Shown here piece by piece: positions 16,150-25,239 of a DNA stretch of 64,000 nucleotides. The position numbers were made by a program, and so were the translations under genes. The stretch spans positions 9,378,501 to 9,442,500 of the forward strand of contig NZ_CP107799.1 in NCBI RefSeq assembly GCF_041431135.1. The letters are read 5' to 3'. Position 1 is the first letter of the stretch; each line of letters begins with the position of its first letter. The stretch comes from Streptomyces sp. NBC_00554. Lineage in GTDB: Bacteria; Actinomycetota; Actinomycetes; Streptomycetales; Streptomycetaceae. The notes under the pieces were generated by a model that was not told the origin of the DNA, ran no database searches, and saw only the letters and a program-made list of their open reading frames with translations.

Positions 16150-17284
16150 CCGCCCTGAGCACCACGAACTTCGCGTCACTGGCCATGAGTTCACTGTTGC
16201 CGAAGAGCCGGCGCAGCTTCAGGTGATACCCGAGGTGGCGGTTGCCGATCACCCACAGCTCGCCGCCCGGCCGCAGCGCACGGCGCGCTTCCGTGAACAT
16301 CCGCCAGGCCGTGGCGTCCGTCGTCGCCTGGTGCGAGTGGAACGGCGGATTGTTGAGTACGAGATCGACGCTGCCGTCGTCGATGCCCGCCAGCCCGTCA
16401 CCGACGCGGAACTCCGCCCTCGTGCCCTCGACGTTCGCCGCGTACGTCGCCCGTGCCGAGGCCACCGCCTGGTACGACTCGTCGACGAACAGCACCTCGG
16501 CCTCGGGATTGGCCAGTGCGGCCGCCGTACCGACGACCCCATTGCCGCAGCCCAGATCCGCGATGCGCTCGGGACCGCGGCTGCGCGGCAGGTGCTGGAG
16601 GAGGAACCGGGTGCCGATGTCGAGACGGTCGGCGCAGAACACGCCCGCGTGATTGATGACTGTCCGGCCGGAGACCGTACCGACGCCGTCCGGGAGCTCG
16701 TAGCTGTACGGCCACGGGTTGGAGTTCCGGGCGATCCCCGGGAACGGCGTGCAGAAGATCAGCCGGGCCTTCTTGTCGGCCAGCGAGGTGCGGGTCGGGC
16801 CGAGGATCCGCTCGAAGAGGTGCAGCGTCGAGGTGTGGATCTCCTTGACCATGCCCGTGCCGATGACGACCGTCCCCTCGTGGACGCCGGGCGCCAGCCG
16901 GTGCAGCTGGTCCTCGAGGAGCCCGAGGCTCCTCGGCACCCTTACGAGGAGCACGTCGATACGGTCCGGAGGCGCGTCCTGCGTGGTGAGAAGACCTATC
17001 GCGGCCTCCTCCACACCGGCCCGCGCCAGATTCGCCCGCGTCGCCTCACGGGCGAGGAACGAATCGGTGATCTGCGTCGGCCGGTGCGCGGACAGCGCCG
17101 TGGCCAGGGCGCCCCACCGGTCACCGACCACCACCACCGACCCCGACAGCGGGGTCCCGCTCTCCGCGAGATGCCGCAGCAGATACGTGTCGGCGGCGTC
17201 CCATGCACGCAGCTGGTCGCGGGCGGCCTCGGGGAAACGGGCGAGTGCGTACTCGCCGAAGGGTGTAGCCATAGAGTCGGTCAT
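16139..17284 (-). CDS. rlmG: RlmG-like 23S rRNA (guanine-N2) methyltransferase
   Basis: 381 residues with the two-domain layout of RlmG/RsmC enzymes. The N-terminal half is a degenerate methyltransferase domain (SVVVVGDRWGALATALS). The C-terminal half is the active SAM domain with RIADLGCGNGVVGTAAAL (motif I, about 245) and VLNNPPFHSHQ (NPPF catalytic motif, about 308). It is predicted to methylate a guanine N2 in 23S rRNA (the G1835 equivalent). Single gene, divergent from alkB; no strong ribosome binding site upstream of the ATG at 17284. Confidence 0.85.
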   Translation of the reverse strand: MTDSMATPFGEYALARFPEAARDQLRAWDAADTYLLRHLAESGTPLSGSVVVVGDRWGALATALSAHRPTQITDSFLAREATRANLARAGVEEAAIGLLTTQDAPPDRIDVLLVRVPRSLGLLEDQLHRLAPGVHEGTVVIGTGMVKEIHTSTLHLFERILGPTRTSLADKKARLIFCTPFPGIARNSNPWPYSYELPDGVGTVSGRTVINHAGVFCADRLDIGTRFLLQHLPRSRGPERIADLGCGNGVVGTAAALANPEAEVLFVDESYQAVASARATYAANVEGTRAEFRVGDGLAGIDDGSVDLVLNNPPFHSHQATTDATAWRMFTEARRALRPGGELWVIGNRHLGYHLKLRRLFGNSELMASDAKFVVLRAVRK

Positions 17285-17338
17285 CGTGGGTCAAGGCTAA
17301 CGGAGCCGCAGCTCAGCGAGGTGCGCGAGGACAGGGCG

Positions 17339-18001
17339 ATGTCGATGTTGTTCCCCCGGGACCGGACGGAGATCGCGCCGGACGCGGTCCATGTGCCCGA
17401 CTGGCTGGACGCCGACCAGCAACGGCGCCTCCTTGAGGCGTGCCGCGCATGGGCCCTCTCGCCGTCCGGCCTGCGCACGGTCCACACACCCGGCGGCGGC
17501 ACGATGACCGCCCGGCAGGTCTGCCTCGGCTGGCACTGGTATCCGTACGGGTACGCCCGCACGGTCGTCGACGGCGACGGCACCCCCGTGAAGCCGTTCC
17601 CGGGGTGGCTGGCCGACCTGGGCCGTGACGCGGTCACGGAGGCCCTCGGCGCCGGGGCCGCGACAGCCCCGTACGACATCGCACTGATCAACTTCTACGA
17701 CGCCGACGCCCGCATGGGCATGCACCGCGACAGCGACGAGAAGTCGGACGCGCCGGTGGTGTCGCTGAGCCTCGGCGACACCTGCGTCTTCCGGTTCGGG
17801 AACACCGGGACGCGGACACGGCCGTACACGGATGTCGAACTGCGCAGCGGCGACCTGTTCGTGTTCGGCGGGGCGTCCCGGCTCGCGTACCACGGGGTGC
17901 CGCGGGTGTACGCGGGCACGGCGCCGCCCGAGTTGGGGCTCACCGGGCGGCTGAACGTCACGCTGCGGGTGAGCGGCCTCCAGGACCTGTCCGGCGGATA
18001 G
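17339..18001 (+). CDS. alkB: AlkB-family Fe(II)/2-oxoglutarate DNA/RNA demethylase
   Basis: 220 residues. The AlkB signature is intact: HWYPYGYA, ALINFYDADARMGMHRDSDE (iron His and Asp), VVSLSLGDTCVFRFG, GDLFVFGGASRLAYHGVPRV (third iron His) and GRLNVTLRVS (2-oxoglutarate Arg). It repairs N1-methyladenine/N3-methylcytosine type lesions by oxidative demethylation. ATG with GAGG 8 nt upstream. Divergent from rlmG with only about 54 bp between them. Confidence 0.92.
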   Translation: MSMLFPRDRTEIAPDAVHVPDWLDADQQRRLLEACRAWALSPSGLRTVHTPGGGTMTARQVCLGWHWYPYGYARTVVDGDGTPVKPFPGWLADLGRDAVTEALGAGAATAPYDIALINFYDADARMGMHRDSDEKSDAPVVSLSLGDTCVFRFGNTGTRTRPYTDVELRSGDLFVFGGASRLAYHGVPRVYAGTAPPELGLTGRLNVTLRVSGLQDLSGG

Positions 18002-18056
18002 GCCCTGGACGACAGGTGGGGCCACCGTACGAGCGGATCATGGGAGACTCGGCCTC

Positions 18057-19295
18057 ATGAACGGCAAGGCGGGCCCCCGGGCGGCGGGGGAAGGGAACAC
18101 GCGTGCGCGGCTGGACCGGGGGCGCGGGGCGCTCGGTCCCGCGCTGGAACTCGTGCACACCGGACGTGCGCCGACGCGTGCCGTGCTCACCGCCGAGCTG
18201 GGGGTCACCAGGGCGACCGCGGGCGCCGTGGCCGCGGAGCTGGAGGCGCTGGGGCTGATCCGGGTCGACGCACGGCCCGGCGCGGCGGCAGGTTCGCAGG
18301 GGCGGCCCTCGCACCGCCTGGAGGTCGCCGAGGACGGGCCCGTCGCGCTCGCCGCGCAGGTGCACGCCGACGGGTTCCGCGCCGCGCTGGTGGGCCTCGG
18401 CGGGCGTCTGGTCGCGACCGCGCCCGGCTGCGAGACGGTCGACGCCGATCCCGCGAAGGTGCTCGGCTCCGTCGTCGAGGCCGGCGCCGCACTGCTCCGC
18501 GAGACCGGGCTGCGCTGCGTGGGCGCCGGACTCGCCGTCCCGTCCGCCGTCGCCGAACCCGAAGGGCTCGCCCTCAATCCACTGCACCTGGCCTGGCCCG
18601 CGGGCTCCCCGGTACGCCAGATCTTCGCCGAGAAGGTGCGCGCGGCCGGAATCCAGGGGCCCGCGTTCGCCGCCAACGACGTCAACCTCGCCGCCCTCGC
18701 CGAACACCGCCACGGCGCGGGCCGCGGCGCCCGCGACCTGCTGTGCGTGGCCACCGGACACCGGGGCGTCGGCGGCGCCCTCGTCCTCGACGGCCGCCTC
18801 CACACGGGCAGTTCGGGGCTCGCCCTCGAAGTCGGCCACCTCACCGTCAACCCCGAGGGCCGCCCCTGCTACTGCGGCAGCCGCGGCTGCCTCGACGTGG
18901 AAGCGGACCCGCTGGCCTTCCTCACCGCGGCCGGCCTCGACCCCGGCCCCGAGGTCTCGCTGCTCCAGCAGGCCAACGACCTGATCCGCGACCAGTACGC
19001 CGACCCGGCCGTCCGCATGGCCACCGAAGCGCTGATCGACCGCCTCGGCCTCGGCCTCGCCGGCCTGGTCAACATCCTCAACCCGGACCGCATCATCCTC
19101 GGCGGCCTGCACCGCACCCTGCTCGACGCCGACCCGGACCGCCTCCGCGCCGTCGTCGCCGACCGCAGCCTGTGGGGCCAGAGCGGCGGCGTACCGATCC
19201 TCCCCTGCACGCTGGACCACAACAGCCTGGTGGGTGCGGCCGAGTTGGCTTGGCAGCCGGTGCTGGACGATCCGCTGGGGGCGCTGGCCGCCTAG
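18057..19295 (+). CDS. ROK-family transcriptional regulator
   Basis: 412 residues. N-terminal winged helix (VLTAELGVTRATAGAVAAELEALGLIRV, about 42-69), then a ROK sugar-kinase-like domain with AGLAVPSAV, DVNLAALAEH, GHRGVGGALVLDGRLHTGSSGLALEVGHLTV and the ROK zinc motif CYCGSRGCLDV (about 278). ROK repressors with this layout respond to sugars or sugar phosphates. No sugar gene is adjacent (alkB upstream, convergent phosphotriesterase-like gene downstream), so its targets are elsewhere; the DeoR/SIS/aldolase cluster is 4 kb away. Confidence 0.9.
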   Translation: MNGKAGPRAAGEGNTRARLDRGRGALGPALELVHTGRAPTRAVLTAELGVTRATAGAVAAELEALGLIRVDARPGAAAGSQGRPSHRLEVAEDGPVALAAQVHADGFRAALVGLGGRLVATAPGCETVDADPAKVLGSVVEAGAALLRETGLRCVGAGLAVPSAVAEPEGLALNPLHLAWPAGSPVRQIFAEKVRAAGIQGPAFAANDVNLAALAEHRHGAGRGARDLLCVATGHRGVGGALVLDGRLHTGSSGLALEVGHLTVNPEGRPCYCGSRGCLDVEADPLAFLTAAGLDPGPEVSLLQQANDLIRDQYADPAVRMATEALIDRLGLGLAGLVNILNPDRIILGGLHRTLLDADPDRLRAVVADRSLWGQSGGVPILPCTLDHNSLVGAAELAWQPVLDDPLGALAA

Positions 19296-19319
19296 GCGGC
19301 GGTGAGCGCACTCCGTGAC

Positions 19320-20222
19320 CTAACGCCAGTCCACGGCGAAGGCGCGCCCAGGGTTGGCAGTGAGCATCTGCTCCACCAAGCCCTCACCCAGGGCGAGTTC
19401 GAGCCTCGGGCGTACCCGGCGCAGCAGATACGGCATCCCCGGACCGCCGTTGGCCGAGCGTGCCGCGGCGGTCGTCGTGTCGCCGCCGAGGAGCAGGCGG
19501 TCGCCGTGACCGGCGTCGGCGAGGGCGTGTACGGCGTCGGGCATGCGCCAGTCGGTGGCGTGGTTGGCGCGGGAGGGGCCGTCGAAGGCCAGGTAGGCGC
19601 CCGACTCGGCGGCCTGACGCTGGGTCACGAAGTCCGGTGAGCGGTTGAGGTGACCCAGGATCACCCGGTGCGGTGGCACGTCCAACTCCCCGCACAGCAG
19701 GTCGAGTACGTCGAGCGCGCCGGTGCCCAGCTCCAGATGCACGCCGATGGGCGCACCCGTGGCGTGGTGGGCCTCGGCCGCGGCGGCCATCGTCCAGCGG
19801 GCGTGTGCGTCGAGGGCGTGAAAGCCGCCCGCGACCTTGATCAGTCCGGCCCGGACACCCGACGCGCCGATGCCTGACGTCAGCTCGGAGACGAAGACCT
19901 CGGCCAGTCTGCCGCGCAGCTCGGTGAGCAACTCCGGTGCGTAGTGCGCCGCTTGGTGCAGTCCGGTCGCGGCGATCACGTGGACGCCGGTGTCGCGGGA
20001 GAGCAGCGGCAGATCGGCGGCGCGTCGGCCCATGCCGTACGGCGTCCACTGCGCGACGCTCCCGCCGCCCGCCTCGCGGAACGCGGTCAGCTCGGCCCGC
20101 ACCGCGGAGGTGTCGTCGAGTTCCTGGCCTGAGAGTAGGGGGCTGCTCAGGAAGAGGTGGTCGTGCGCGTCGCACACCCCCAAGTCCTCGGGGAGCGTGT
20201 CCCCGAGAACCGTACGGACCAT
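19320..20222 (-). CDS. Phosphotriesterase/lactonase-family metal-dependent hydrolase
   Basis: 300 residues, TIM-barrel amidohydrolase of the PTE family: DAHDHLFL (metal HxH, about 17-21), GLIKVAGGF (Lys bridge region), IGVHLELGTG and VILGHLNRSPD (metal His), and LLLGGDTTT (catalytic Asp). Members hydrolyse lactones, phosphotriesters or sugar-derived substrates. It is the last gene of a TetR-DUF4865-PTE unit, starting immediately after the DUF4865 stop; GTG codons at 20228 or 20231 would overlap that gene and are alternative starts. Substrate unknown. Confidence 0.85.
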   Translation of the reverse strand: MVRTVLGDTLPEDLGVCDAHDHLFLSSPLLSGQELDDTSAVRAELTAFREAGGGSVAQWTPYGMGRRAADLPLLSRDTGVHVIAATGLHQAAHYAPELLTELRGRLAEVFVSELTSGIGASGVRAGLIKVAGGFHALDAHARWTMAAAAEAHHATGAPIGVHLELGTGALDVLDLLCGELDVPPHRVILGHLNRSPDFVTQRQAAESGAYLAFDGPSRANHATDWRMPDAVHALADAGHGDRLLLGGDTTTAAARSANGGPGMPYLLRRVRPRLELALGEGLVEQMLTANPGRAFAVDWR

Positions 20223-20224
20223 GC

Positions 20225-20809
20225 TCACCACTGCCGGCCACGCGGAATCCGGTCGCGCTCCGGCGTGTTGACGTACAGCACTTGGAACACCTCACCCGGG
20301 ACCCTCGGCGCGTCGTGGTCCCAGAGCGAGAAGTGCACGAGCTCCCAGTGACGCGGATCGACGACGGCGGCCGCGCAGACCGCACCGTCGAGCGAGGCCA
20401 GCCGCTCGGCCTCCCGCACGGCCCCCGCCATCACCTCGGAGAGCCGCACCCCCTCGGGCACGCTCTGCCGCCCACGCACGGCGACCCTGGCCGGGGAACC
20501 GGCTGCGACCCCCTCCTCGTACGAGAGGCAGGTCCAGTGCCGCACCTCCGGCCGCCCGAAGTCGTCGACGAGCCCCTGGAAACCCGGGCCCCAGAGAAAG
20601 GAGTTCATGCCCTCGGGGGTGTTCCACAGATAGAACGGCCCGTACTGGTTGACCGGCGACCCGTCGACCCCGCGCTCGCGCATCAGATACGCCTTGAGGC
20701 CGAGGCCGGGGAAGTCGTCGAGCAGCGGCCCCTTGCCCGTTGCCCGGGCGCGGATGATGTCCATGTCGTAGTCGGCGGGCAGGGTGAGTTCGTACTGCAT
20801 GGCGTGCAT
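20225..20809 (-). CDS. DUF4865 family protein
   Basis: 194 residues with AGGAG upstream of the ATG. Typical opening (MQYELTLPADYDMDIIRARATGKGPLLDDFPGLGLKAYLMRERG) and the NTPEGMNSFLWGPGFQGLVDDFGRP block lead me to DUF4865, a family of unknown function resembling dimeric alpha/beta-barrel or antibiotic-monooxygenase-like proteins found beside TetR regulators. It lies between a TetR gene (18 bp upstream) and the phosphotriesterase-like gene, apparently in one transcript. Confidence 0.78.
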   Translation of the reverse strand: MHAMQYELTLPADYDMDIIRARATGKGPLLDDFPGLGLKAYLMRERGVDGSPVNQYGPFYLWNTPEGMNSFLWGPGFQGLVDDFGRPEVRHWTCLSYEEGVAAGSPARVAVRGRQSVPEGVRLSEVMAGAVREAERLASLDGAVCAAAVVDPRHWELVHFSLWDHDAPRVPGEVFQVLYVNTPERDRIPRGRQW

Positions 20810-20827
20810 CGGGTGTCTCCTGAGGGC

Positions 20828-21409
20828 TCAGCGGGGCGTCGAATCGGCGGTACCTGCCGACCCGAGCAGGGAGAGCAGGCCGCGAACTCCCGTGTCGAAC
20901 GCGGCCGGTGAACCGGAGGCACGCGCCAGCACATAGCCGCCCTGCACGGTCGCGACGATCGTGGCGGCGATCTCCTCCGCATCGAGCGAGGGCGCGAACT
21001 GGCCCTGCTCCTGGCCCTCTTCGACGATTCCCGCCAGCCGCTCACGCAGCCAGTCGATCGTCTCGTCGACCGGGGCACGCAGCTCGTCGCTGGCGATCAC
21101 GTCCGGGTCCATCGTCAGCCGCCCGACCGGGCAGCCGCGCAGGACGTCACGTTCGCGGCGCAGATACGCCTCGATGCGCTCGTACGGTGATCCGGGCGCG
21201 CTCAGTACGCCCTCGGCAGTAGCGCGCAGCTCCTCGGCGGTGCGGCGGATCGCCGCGAGCGCCAGATCGGGCTTGCCCTTGAAGTGGTGGTACATGCTGC
21301 CCTGCCCCGCGCCTGCGCGTTCCAGGATCGCCTTGGGGCTGGTCCCCACGTAACCGCGCTCCCACAACAGCTCGCGCGTGGACTCGATCAGCCGCTCCGG
21401 AGTGCTCAT
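20828..21409 (-). CDS. TetR-family repressor
   Basis: 193 residues from ATG 21409. An ATG five codons earlier lies inside a palindrome and would make the operator coding, so I prefer the later one. HTH: STRELLWERGYVGTSPKAILERAGAGQGSMYHHFKGKPDLALAAI (about 9-53). The ligand domain carries the LRGCPVGRLTMDP segment seen in AcuR/YxaF-like TetR proteins. It is the first gene of a TetR-DUF4865-PTE operon and probably autoregulates through the 20-bp palindrome just upstream. The SHOCT/ABC exporter genes start 200 bp away on the other strand and might share the operator. Confidence 0.88.
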   Translation of the reverse strand: MSTPERLIESTRELLWERGYVGTSPKAILERAGAGQGSMYHHFKGKPDLALAAIRRTAEELRATAEGVLSAPGSPYERIEAYLRRERDVLRGCPVGRLTMDPDVIASDELRAPVDETIDWLRERLAGIVEEGQEQGQFAPSLDAEEIAATIVATVQGGYVLARASGSPAAFDTGVRGLLSLLGSAGTADSTPR

Positions 21410-21417
21410 CACAGCAC

Positions 21418-21437
21418 TGTACATACTAGTAGGTACA
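21418..21437. promoter_or_regulatory. TetR operator palindrome
   Basis: TGTACATACTAGTAGGTACA, a 20-bp palindrome with one mismatched pair, 8 bp upstream of the TetR start. Much more AT-rich than its surroundings; the typical size and place of a TetR autoregulatory site. Confidence 0.78.
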
Positions 21438-21552
21438 GAAGTCTAAGGGTTGAGGAAGCAGCCGAGGCGAGCGCTCGTACTCCCGCGGAGGTAGGCACAC
21501 AGCCGCTGGCCGTACGACGACTGGGACCCCTTCCCGGAGCGAGTCTCAAGGC

Positions 21553-21594
21553 ATCGGAAAAAGATCCCGCAGCGGATCGGAAACGATCCCGCAG
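21553..21594 (+). repeat. Direct repeat TCGGAAA..GATCCCGCAG upstream of the SHOCT/ABC operon
   Basis: TCGGAAAAAGATCCCGCAG and TCGGAAACGATCCCGCAG lie head-to-tail within 42 bp and end at the ribosome binding site AGAGGAG. Two tandem sites of this size could be an operator for the operon at 21610. No -10/-35 pair is certain. Confidence 0.6.
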
Positions 21595-21609
21595 AGGAGA
21601 TGACTTGAG

Positions 21610-21900
21610 ATGCACACCCTGGCGAACTGGGACGGCGGACCCGGCCCGTGGATCCTCTTCTTCCCGATCATCTGGGCGGCCGTCGTGATCGGCGTCGTGA
21701 CCGTCCTGCGCCGCACCGCCTGGCGCGGCCGTCGCGGCCCGTGGAACGCGATGGCCGACTCCCGCCCGACGGGTGACTCGCCGATCGCGGTGCTCGGCCG
21801 CCGCTTCGCCTCCGGCGAGATCGACGAGGACGAGTACTGGCGCCGGATCTCCGTCCTGGACGAGCAGTTCGGGCGTACGGGCAAGGGCGGTGCGGCATGA
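21610..21900 (+). CDS. Small membrane protein with SHOCT domain
   Basis: 96 residues: one transmembrane segment (PGPWILFFPIIWAAVVIGVVTVL, about 11-33), a basic linker, and a C-terminal SHOCT motif (SPIAVLGRRFASGEIDEDEYWRRISVLDEQF, about 57-87), a short oligomerisation element. AGGAG lies 10 nt before the ATG. The stop overlaps the ABC ATPase start (ATGA), so it is made with the exporter and may be an accessory or stabilising subunit. Confidence 0.87.
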   Translation: MHTLANWDGGPGPWILFFPIIWAAVVIGVVTVLRRTAWRGRRGPWNAMADSRPTGDSPIAVLGRRFASGEIDEDEYWRRISVLDEQFGRTGKGGAA

Positions 21901-22655
21901 CCACCGCGACGGTCACGAAGGCGGCGGCCGGTGTCACCGACGCCGTCAAGGTGTACGGGAGCGGAGACACCGCCGTGCGGGCCCTGGACGGGGTGAGCGT
22001 CGGCTTTCCCGCCGGACGCTTCACCGCGATCATGGGGCCCTCGGGCTCCGGCAAGTCCACCCTGATGCACTGCGCGGCCGGCCTGGACACCCTCACCTCC
22101 GGCGCGGCCTTCATCGGCGACACCGAGCTGAGCACGCTCGACGACCGCCGGCTCACCCTCCTGCGCCGCGACCGCGTCGGCTTCGTCTTCCAGGCGTTCA
22201 ACCTGGTCCCGACGCTGACCGTCGCGGAGAACATCACCCTGCCCCTGGACCTCGCGGGGGCGAAGGGTTCCCGTGAGTGGATCGACGCCCTCGTCGACGT
22301 CGTCGGCCTGCGCGACCGGCTCCACCACCGCCCGAGCGAGCTATCCGGCGGGCAGCAGCAACGCGTTGCCGTGGCAAGGGCGTTCGCCGGTCGGCCCGAC
22401 GTAGTCTTCGCCGACGAACCGACCGGCAACCTCGACTCCCGCTCCGGCGAGGAGGTGCTCGGCCTCCTCGGCCGCGCGGTGCGCCAGATGGACCGCACGG
22501 TCGTCATGGTCACGCACGACCCGGTCGCCGCCGCACACGCCGACGAGGTCGTCTTCCTCGCCGACGGCCGCCTCGTGGACCGGATGGAATCCCCGACGGC
22601 GGACAAGGTCCTCGACCGCCTGAAGGCCTTCGACAGCAAGGGGGCTCCGTCATGA
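21897..22655 (+). CDS. MacB/LolD-type ABC transporter ATP-binding protein
   Basis: 252 residues: Walker A GPSGSGKST (about 46-54), Q-loop FVFQAFNLVPTLTVAENI, signature LSGGQQQRVAVARA (about 148), Walker B VVFADEPTGNLDSRSGEE, and H-loop VTHDP. The ADEPTGNLD signature and pairing with a large FtsX-domain permease identify a type VII (MacB/LolCDE-like) transporter, which does mechanotransmission or export rather than nutrient uptake. ATGA overlaps on both sides couple it to the SHOCT protein and the permease. Confidence 0.93.
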   Translation: MTTATVTKAAAGVTDAVKVYGSGDTAVRALDGVSVGFPAGRFTAIMGPSGSGKSTLMHCAAGLDTLTSGAAFIGDTELSTLDDRRLTLLRRDRVGFVFQAFNLVPTLTVAENITLPLDLAGAKGSREWIDALVDVVGLRDRLHHRPSELSGGQQQRVAVARAFAGRPDVVFADEPTGNLDSRSGEEVLGLLGRAVRQMDRTVVMVTHDPVAAAHADEVVFLADGRLVDRMESPTADKVLDRLKAFDSKGAPS

Positions 22656-25213
22656 ACGCCTCAGTGCGCATCAGCGTCTCCTCCCTGCGCGCCCACAAGC
22701 GACGCTTCGCCGGTACCTTCCTCGCGGTGCTCCTCGGTGTCGCCTTCCTGGCCGGCACGCTCGTCATGGGCGACACCCTGCGCGCCAGCTTCGACACGAT
22801 GTTCGGCAACGCCACCAGCGGCACCGACGCCGTCGTCCGCAGCGCCGACACCATCACGACCCCCGATGAGAGCGAGGGTGTGCGCCAACCCGTCGACACC
22901 TACCTGGTGGAGACGATCGAGAAGACCCCGGGTGTCGCGGCAGCCGTGCCCGACATCCAGGGCGCGGGCCAGCTCGTCGGCGCGAACGGCAAGCCCATCG
23001 GCGGCCAGGGCCCGCCCACCCTCGCGGGCAACTGGATCGACGACCCCGAGCTCAACGCCTACCAACTCGCCGAAGGCCGCGCCCCGTCGAAGTCCGGCGA
23101 GGTCGTCGTCAACCGGGGCACCGCCGACAAGGGCGACCTGAAGATCGGTGACACGACCACGCTGCGCACGCCCGATCCCGTCGAGGTGACGATCGTGGGC
23201 CTCGCGACCTTCGGCGGCGAGGACGGCATGGCTCAGGTGACGTTCACCGGTATGACGCAGGCCGACGCCGAGAAGTACCTCACCGCCAGGCCCGGCGAGG
23301 CCGCGAGCATCCGCGTGCGGGCCGGCCCCGGTGTGAGCCAGGAGGAACTGGTCTCGGCCCTGACTCCCGTACTGCCGAAGGGAGTCGAGGCGATCACCGG
23401 CCAGGAGTCGGCCCAGGAGAACACCGACATGATCTCCAGCCAGTTCCTGAGCATCTTCACCACCCTCCTCCTGGTGTTCTCCGGCATCGCGCTGCTCGTG
23501 GCGACCTTCTCCATCCACAACACCTTCGCGATCGTCGTCGCCCAACGCACCCGCGAGAACGCCCTGTTGCGTGCCCTCGGCGCGTCCCGCCGCCAGGTGA
23601 CCGTCTCGACGCTCATCGAGGCGAGCGTGGTCGCCGTGGCCGCGTCGGCCGCGGGTCTCGTCGCCGGTATCGGCATCGCGGCCGGACTGCAAGCGCTGTT
23701 CCCGGCCATCGGATTCCCGTTCCCCGAGGGCGACTTGGTGATCAGCGGGCTGTCCATGGCGCTGCCGCTCGCGGTCGGCATCGTCGTCTGCCTCGGCTCC
23801 GCTCTGCTGCCCGCCGTGCGTGCGGGACGCACCGCACCGCTGGCCGCGCTGCGCGAGACGGCCGTCGACCAGTCCGGGGCCTCCCGCACCCGCGCCGTGG
23901 CCGGCGGCGGTCTGGCCGCGCTCGCGATCGGCATCACCCTGCTCGGCGTACTGGCCAGTCCGTCCCTGTGGCTCGCGGGCCTGGGCGCCGTCCTGGCCCT
24001 CGCCGCCTTCGTGGTCCTCGGCCCCGTCGCCTCTTCGACGGCCGTACGTGTCCTCGGTATGCCCCTCGACAGGCTGCGCGGTGTCACGGGCGGACTCGCC
24101 CGGCGCAACGCCCTGCGCAGCCCGAAGCGGACCGCCGCAACCGCGAGCGCCCTGATGATCGGCGTCGCCGTCGTCTCGCTGTTCACGGTCTTCGGCGCCT
24201 CGCTCAAGGCCACCATGGACCAGACGGTCTCCCGGTCCTTCGCGGGCGATGTCGCCGTCAGCACCCCGTCGTTCGGCGCGGGCGGCAGCGGCCTGAGCCC
24301 GAAGCTGGCTCCCGCGATCGCTGAGCAGCCCACGGTCGAGAACGCCGTCGGCCTGGGGCGCGGAGTGGCCGAAGTCAACGGCAAGGGACGCGCGTTGACC
24401 GTCACCGACCCGGTCACCCTCGGCAAGGTCTTCGACCTCGGCGACGTGCGCGGTTCACTCGACGGCCTGGGCACCGACGGCATCGCCATCACCGAGGGCG
24501 AGGCCGACAAGCAGCACCTCGAGGTCGGCGACACCACCCAACTCGCCTTCACCGACGGCGAGAAGGAGACGTTCACCGTCCGCGCGGTCTACGGCCGGTC
24601 GGAACTCGCGGGCGAGTACGTCATCACCCGCGCCGCCTGGAACCCGCACCGCACCCAGGACTCCGACACGCTCGTCGCCGTCTCCTTCAAGGACGGCGTG
24701 AGCACGGCCGACGGCAAGGCCGCGGTGCAGAAGGTGGCGGACCAGTACGGAAATCCCGAGGTGCAGACCCGTGACGAGTACGCGCAGTCCTCGGCCGGCG
24801 GCATCGACATGATGCTGACCCTGGTCTACGCGCTGCTCGCCCTGGCGGTGCTCATCGCACTGCTCGGCATCGCCAACACGCTGACGCTCGCGATCCACGA
24901 GCGCACCCGCGAACTCGGCCTGCTGCGTGCCGTCGGACAGACCCGGGCGCAACTGCGCGCCATGGTCCGCTGGGAGTCAATCCTGGTCGCCGCCTTCGGC
25001 ACGGCGGGCGGACTCGCCCTCGGCGCCTTCCTCGGCTGGGTGCTCGTCAAGGCCTCCGACGGCGCGAGCGACAGTGCCTTCGCCTTCGCGATGCCACCCG
25101 TGCAACTCGTCGTGGTGGCCCTGGTCGGCATCGCCGCAGGAGCGCTCGCGGGCCTGCGTCCTGCACGTCGGGCGGCACGCCTGGACGTGTTGCGCGCCAT
25201 CGCCACCGAATGA
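22652..25213 (+). CDS. Large FtsX-family ABC transporter permease
   Basis: 853 residues. N-terminal helix (FAGTFLAVLLGVAFLAGTLVMGDTL), a MacB-type periplasmic core-like domain (about 45-270), three-helix FtsX domain (TTLLLVFSGIALLVATFSIHNTF onward), a central linker with more helices, a second extracytoplasmic domain (about 515-700), and a second FtsX domain near the C-terminus (LTLVYALLALAVLIALLGIANTLTLAIHERTRELGLLRAVGQTRAQLR). The duplicated layout is the common actinobacterial MacB-like permease; substrates may be lipids, peptides or drugs, often linked to envelope stress. Translationally coupled to its ATPase. Confidence 0.92.
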   Translation: MNASVRISVSSLRAHKRRFAGTFLAVLLGVAFLAGTLVMGDTLRASFDTMFGNATSGTDAVVRSADTITTPDESEGVRQPVDTYLVETIEKTPGVAAAVPDIQGAGQLVGANGKPIGGQGPPTLAGNWIDDPELNAYQLAEGRAPSKSGEVVVNRGTADKGDLKIGDTTTLRTPDPVEVTIVGLATFGGEDGMAQVTFTGMTQADAEKYLTARPGEAASIRVRAGPGVSQEELVSALTPVLPKGVEAITGQESAQENTDMISSQFLSIFTTLLLVFSGIALLVATFSIHNTFAIVVAQRTRENALLRALGASRRQVTVSTLIEASVVAVAASAAGLVAGIGIAAGLQALFPAIGFPFPEGDLVISGLSMALPLAVGIVVCLGSALLPAVRAGRTAPLAALRETAVDQSGASRTRAVAGGGLAALAIGITLLGVLASPSLWLAGLGAVLALAAFVVLGPVASSTAVRVLGMPLDRLRGVTGGLARRNALRSPKRTAATASALMIGVAVVSLFTVFGASLKATMDQTVSRSFAGDVAVSTPSFGAGGSGLSPKLAPAIAEQPTVENAVGLGRGVAEVNGKGRALTVTDPVTLGKVFDLGDVRGSLDGLGTDGIAITEGEADKQHLEVGDTTQLAFTDGEKETFTVRAVYGRSELAGEYVITRAAWNPHRTQDSDTLVAVSFKDGVSTADGKAAVQKVADQYGNPEVQTRDEYAQSSAGGIDMMLTLVYALLALAVLIALLGIANTLTLAIHERTRELGLLRAVGQTRAQLRAMVRWESILVAAFGTAGGLALGAFLGWVLVKASDGASDSAFAFAMPPVQLVVVALVGIAAGALAGLRPARRAARLDVLRAIATE

Positions 25214-25239
25214 CGTACGAGGAGGGTGTCACCGCCCGG

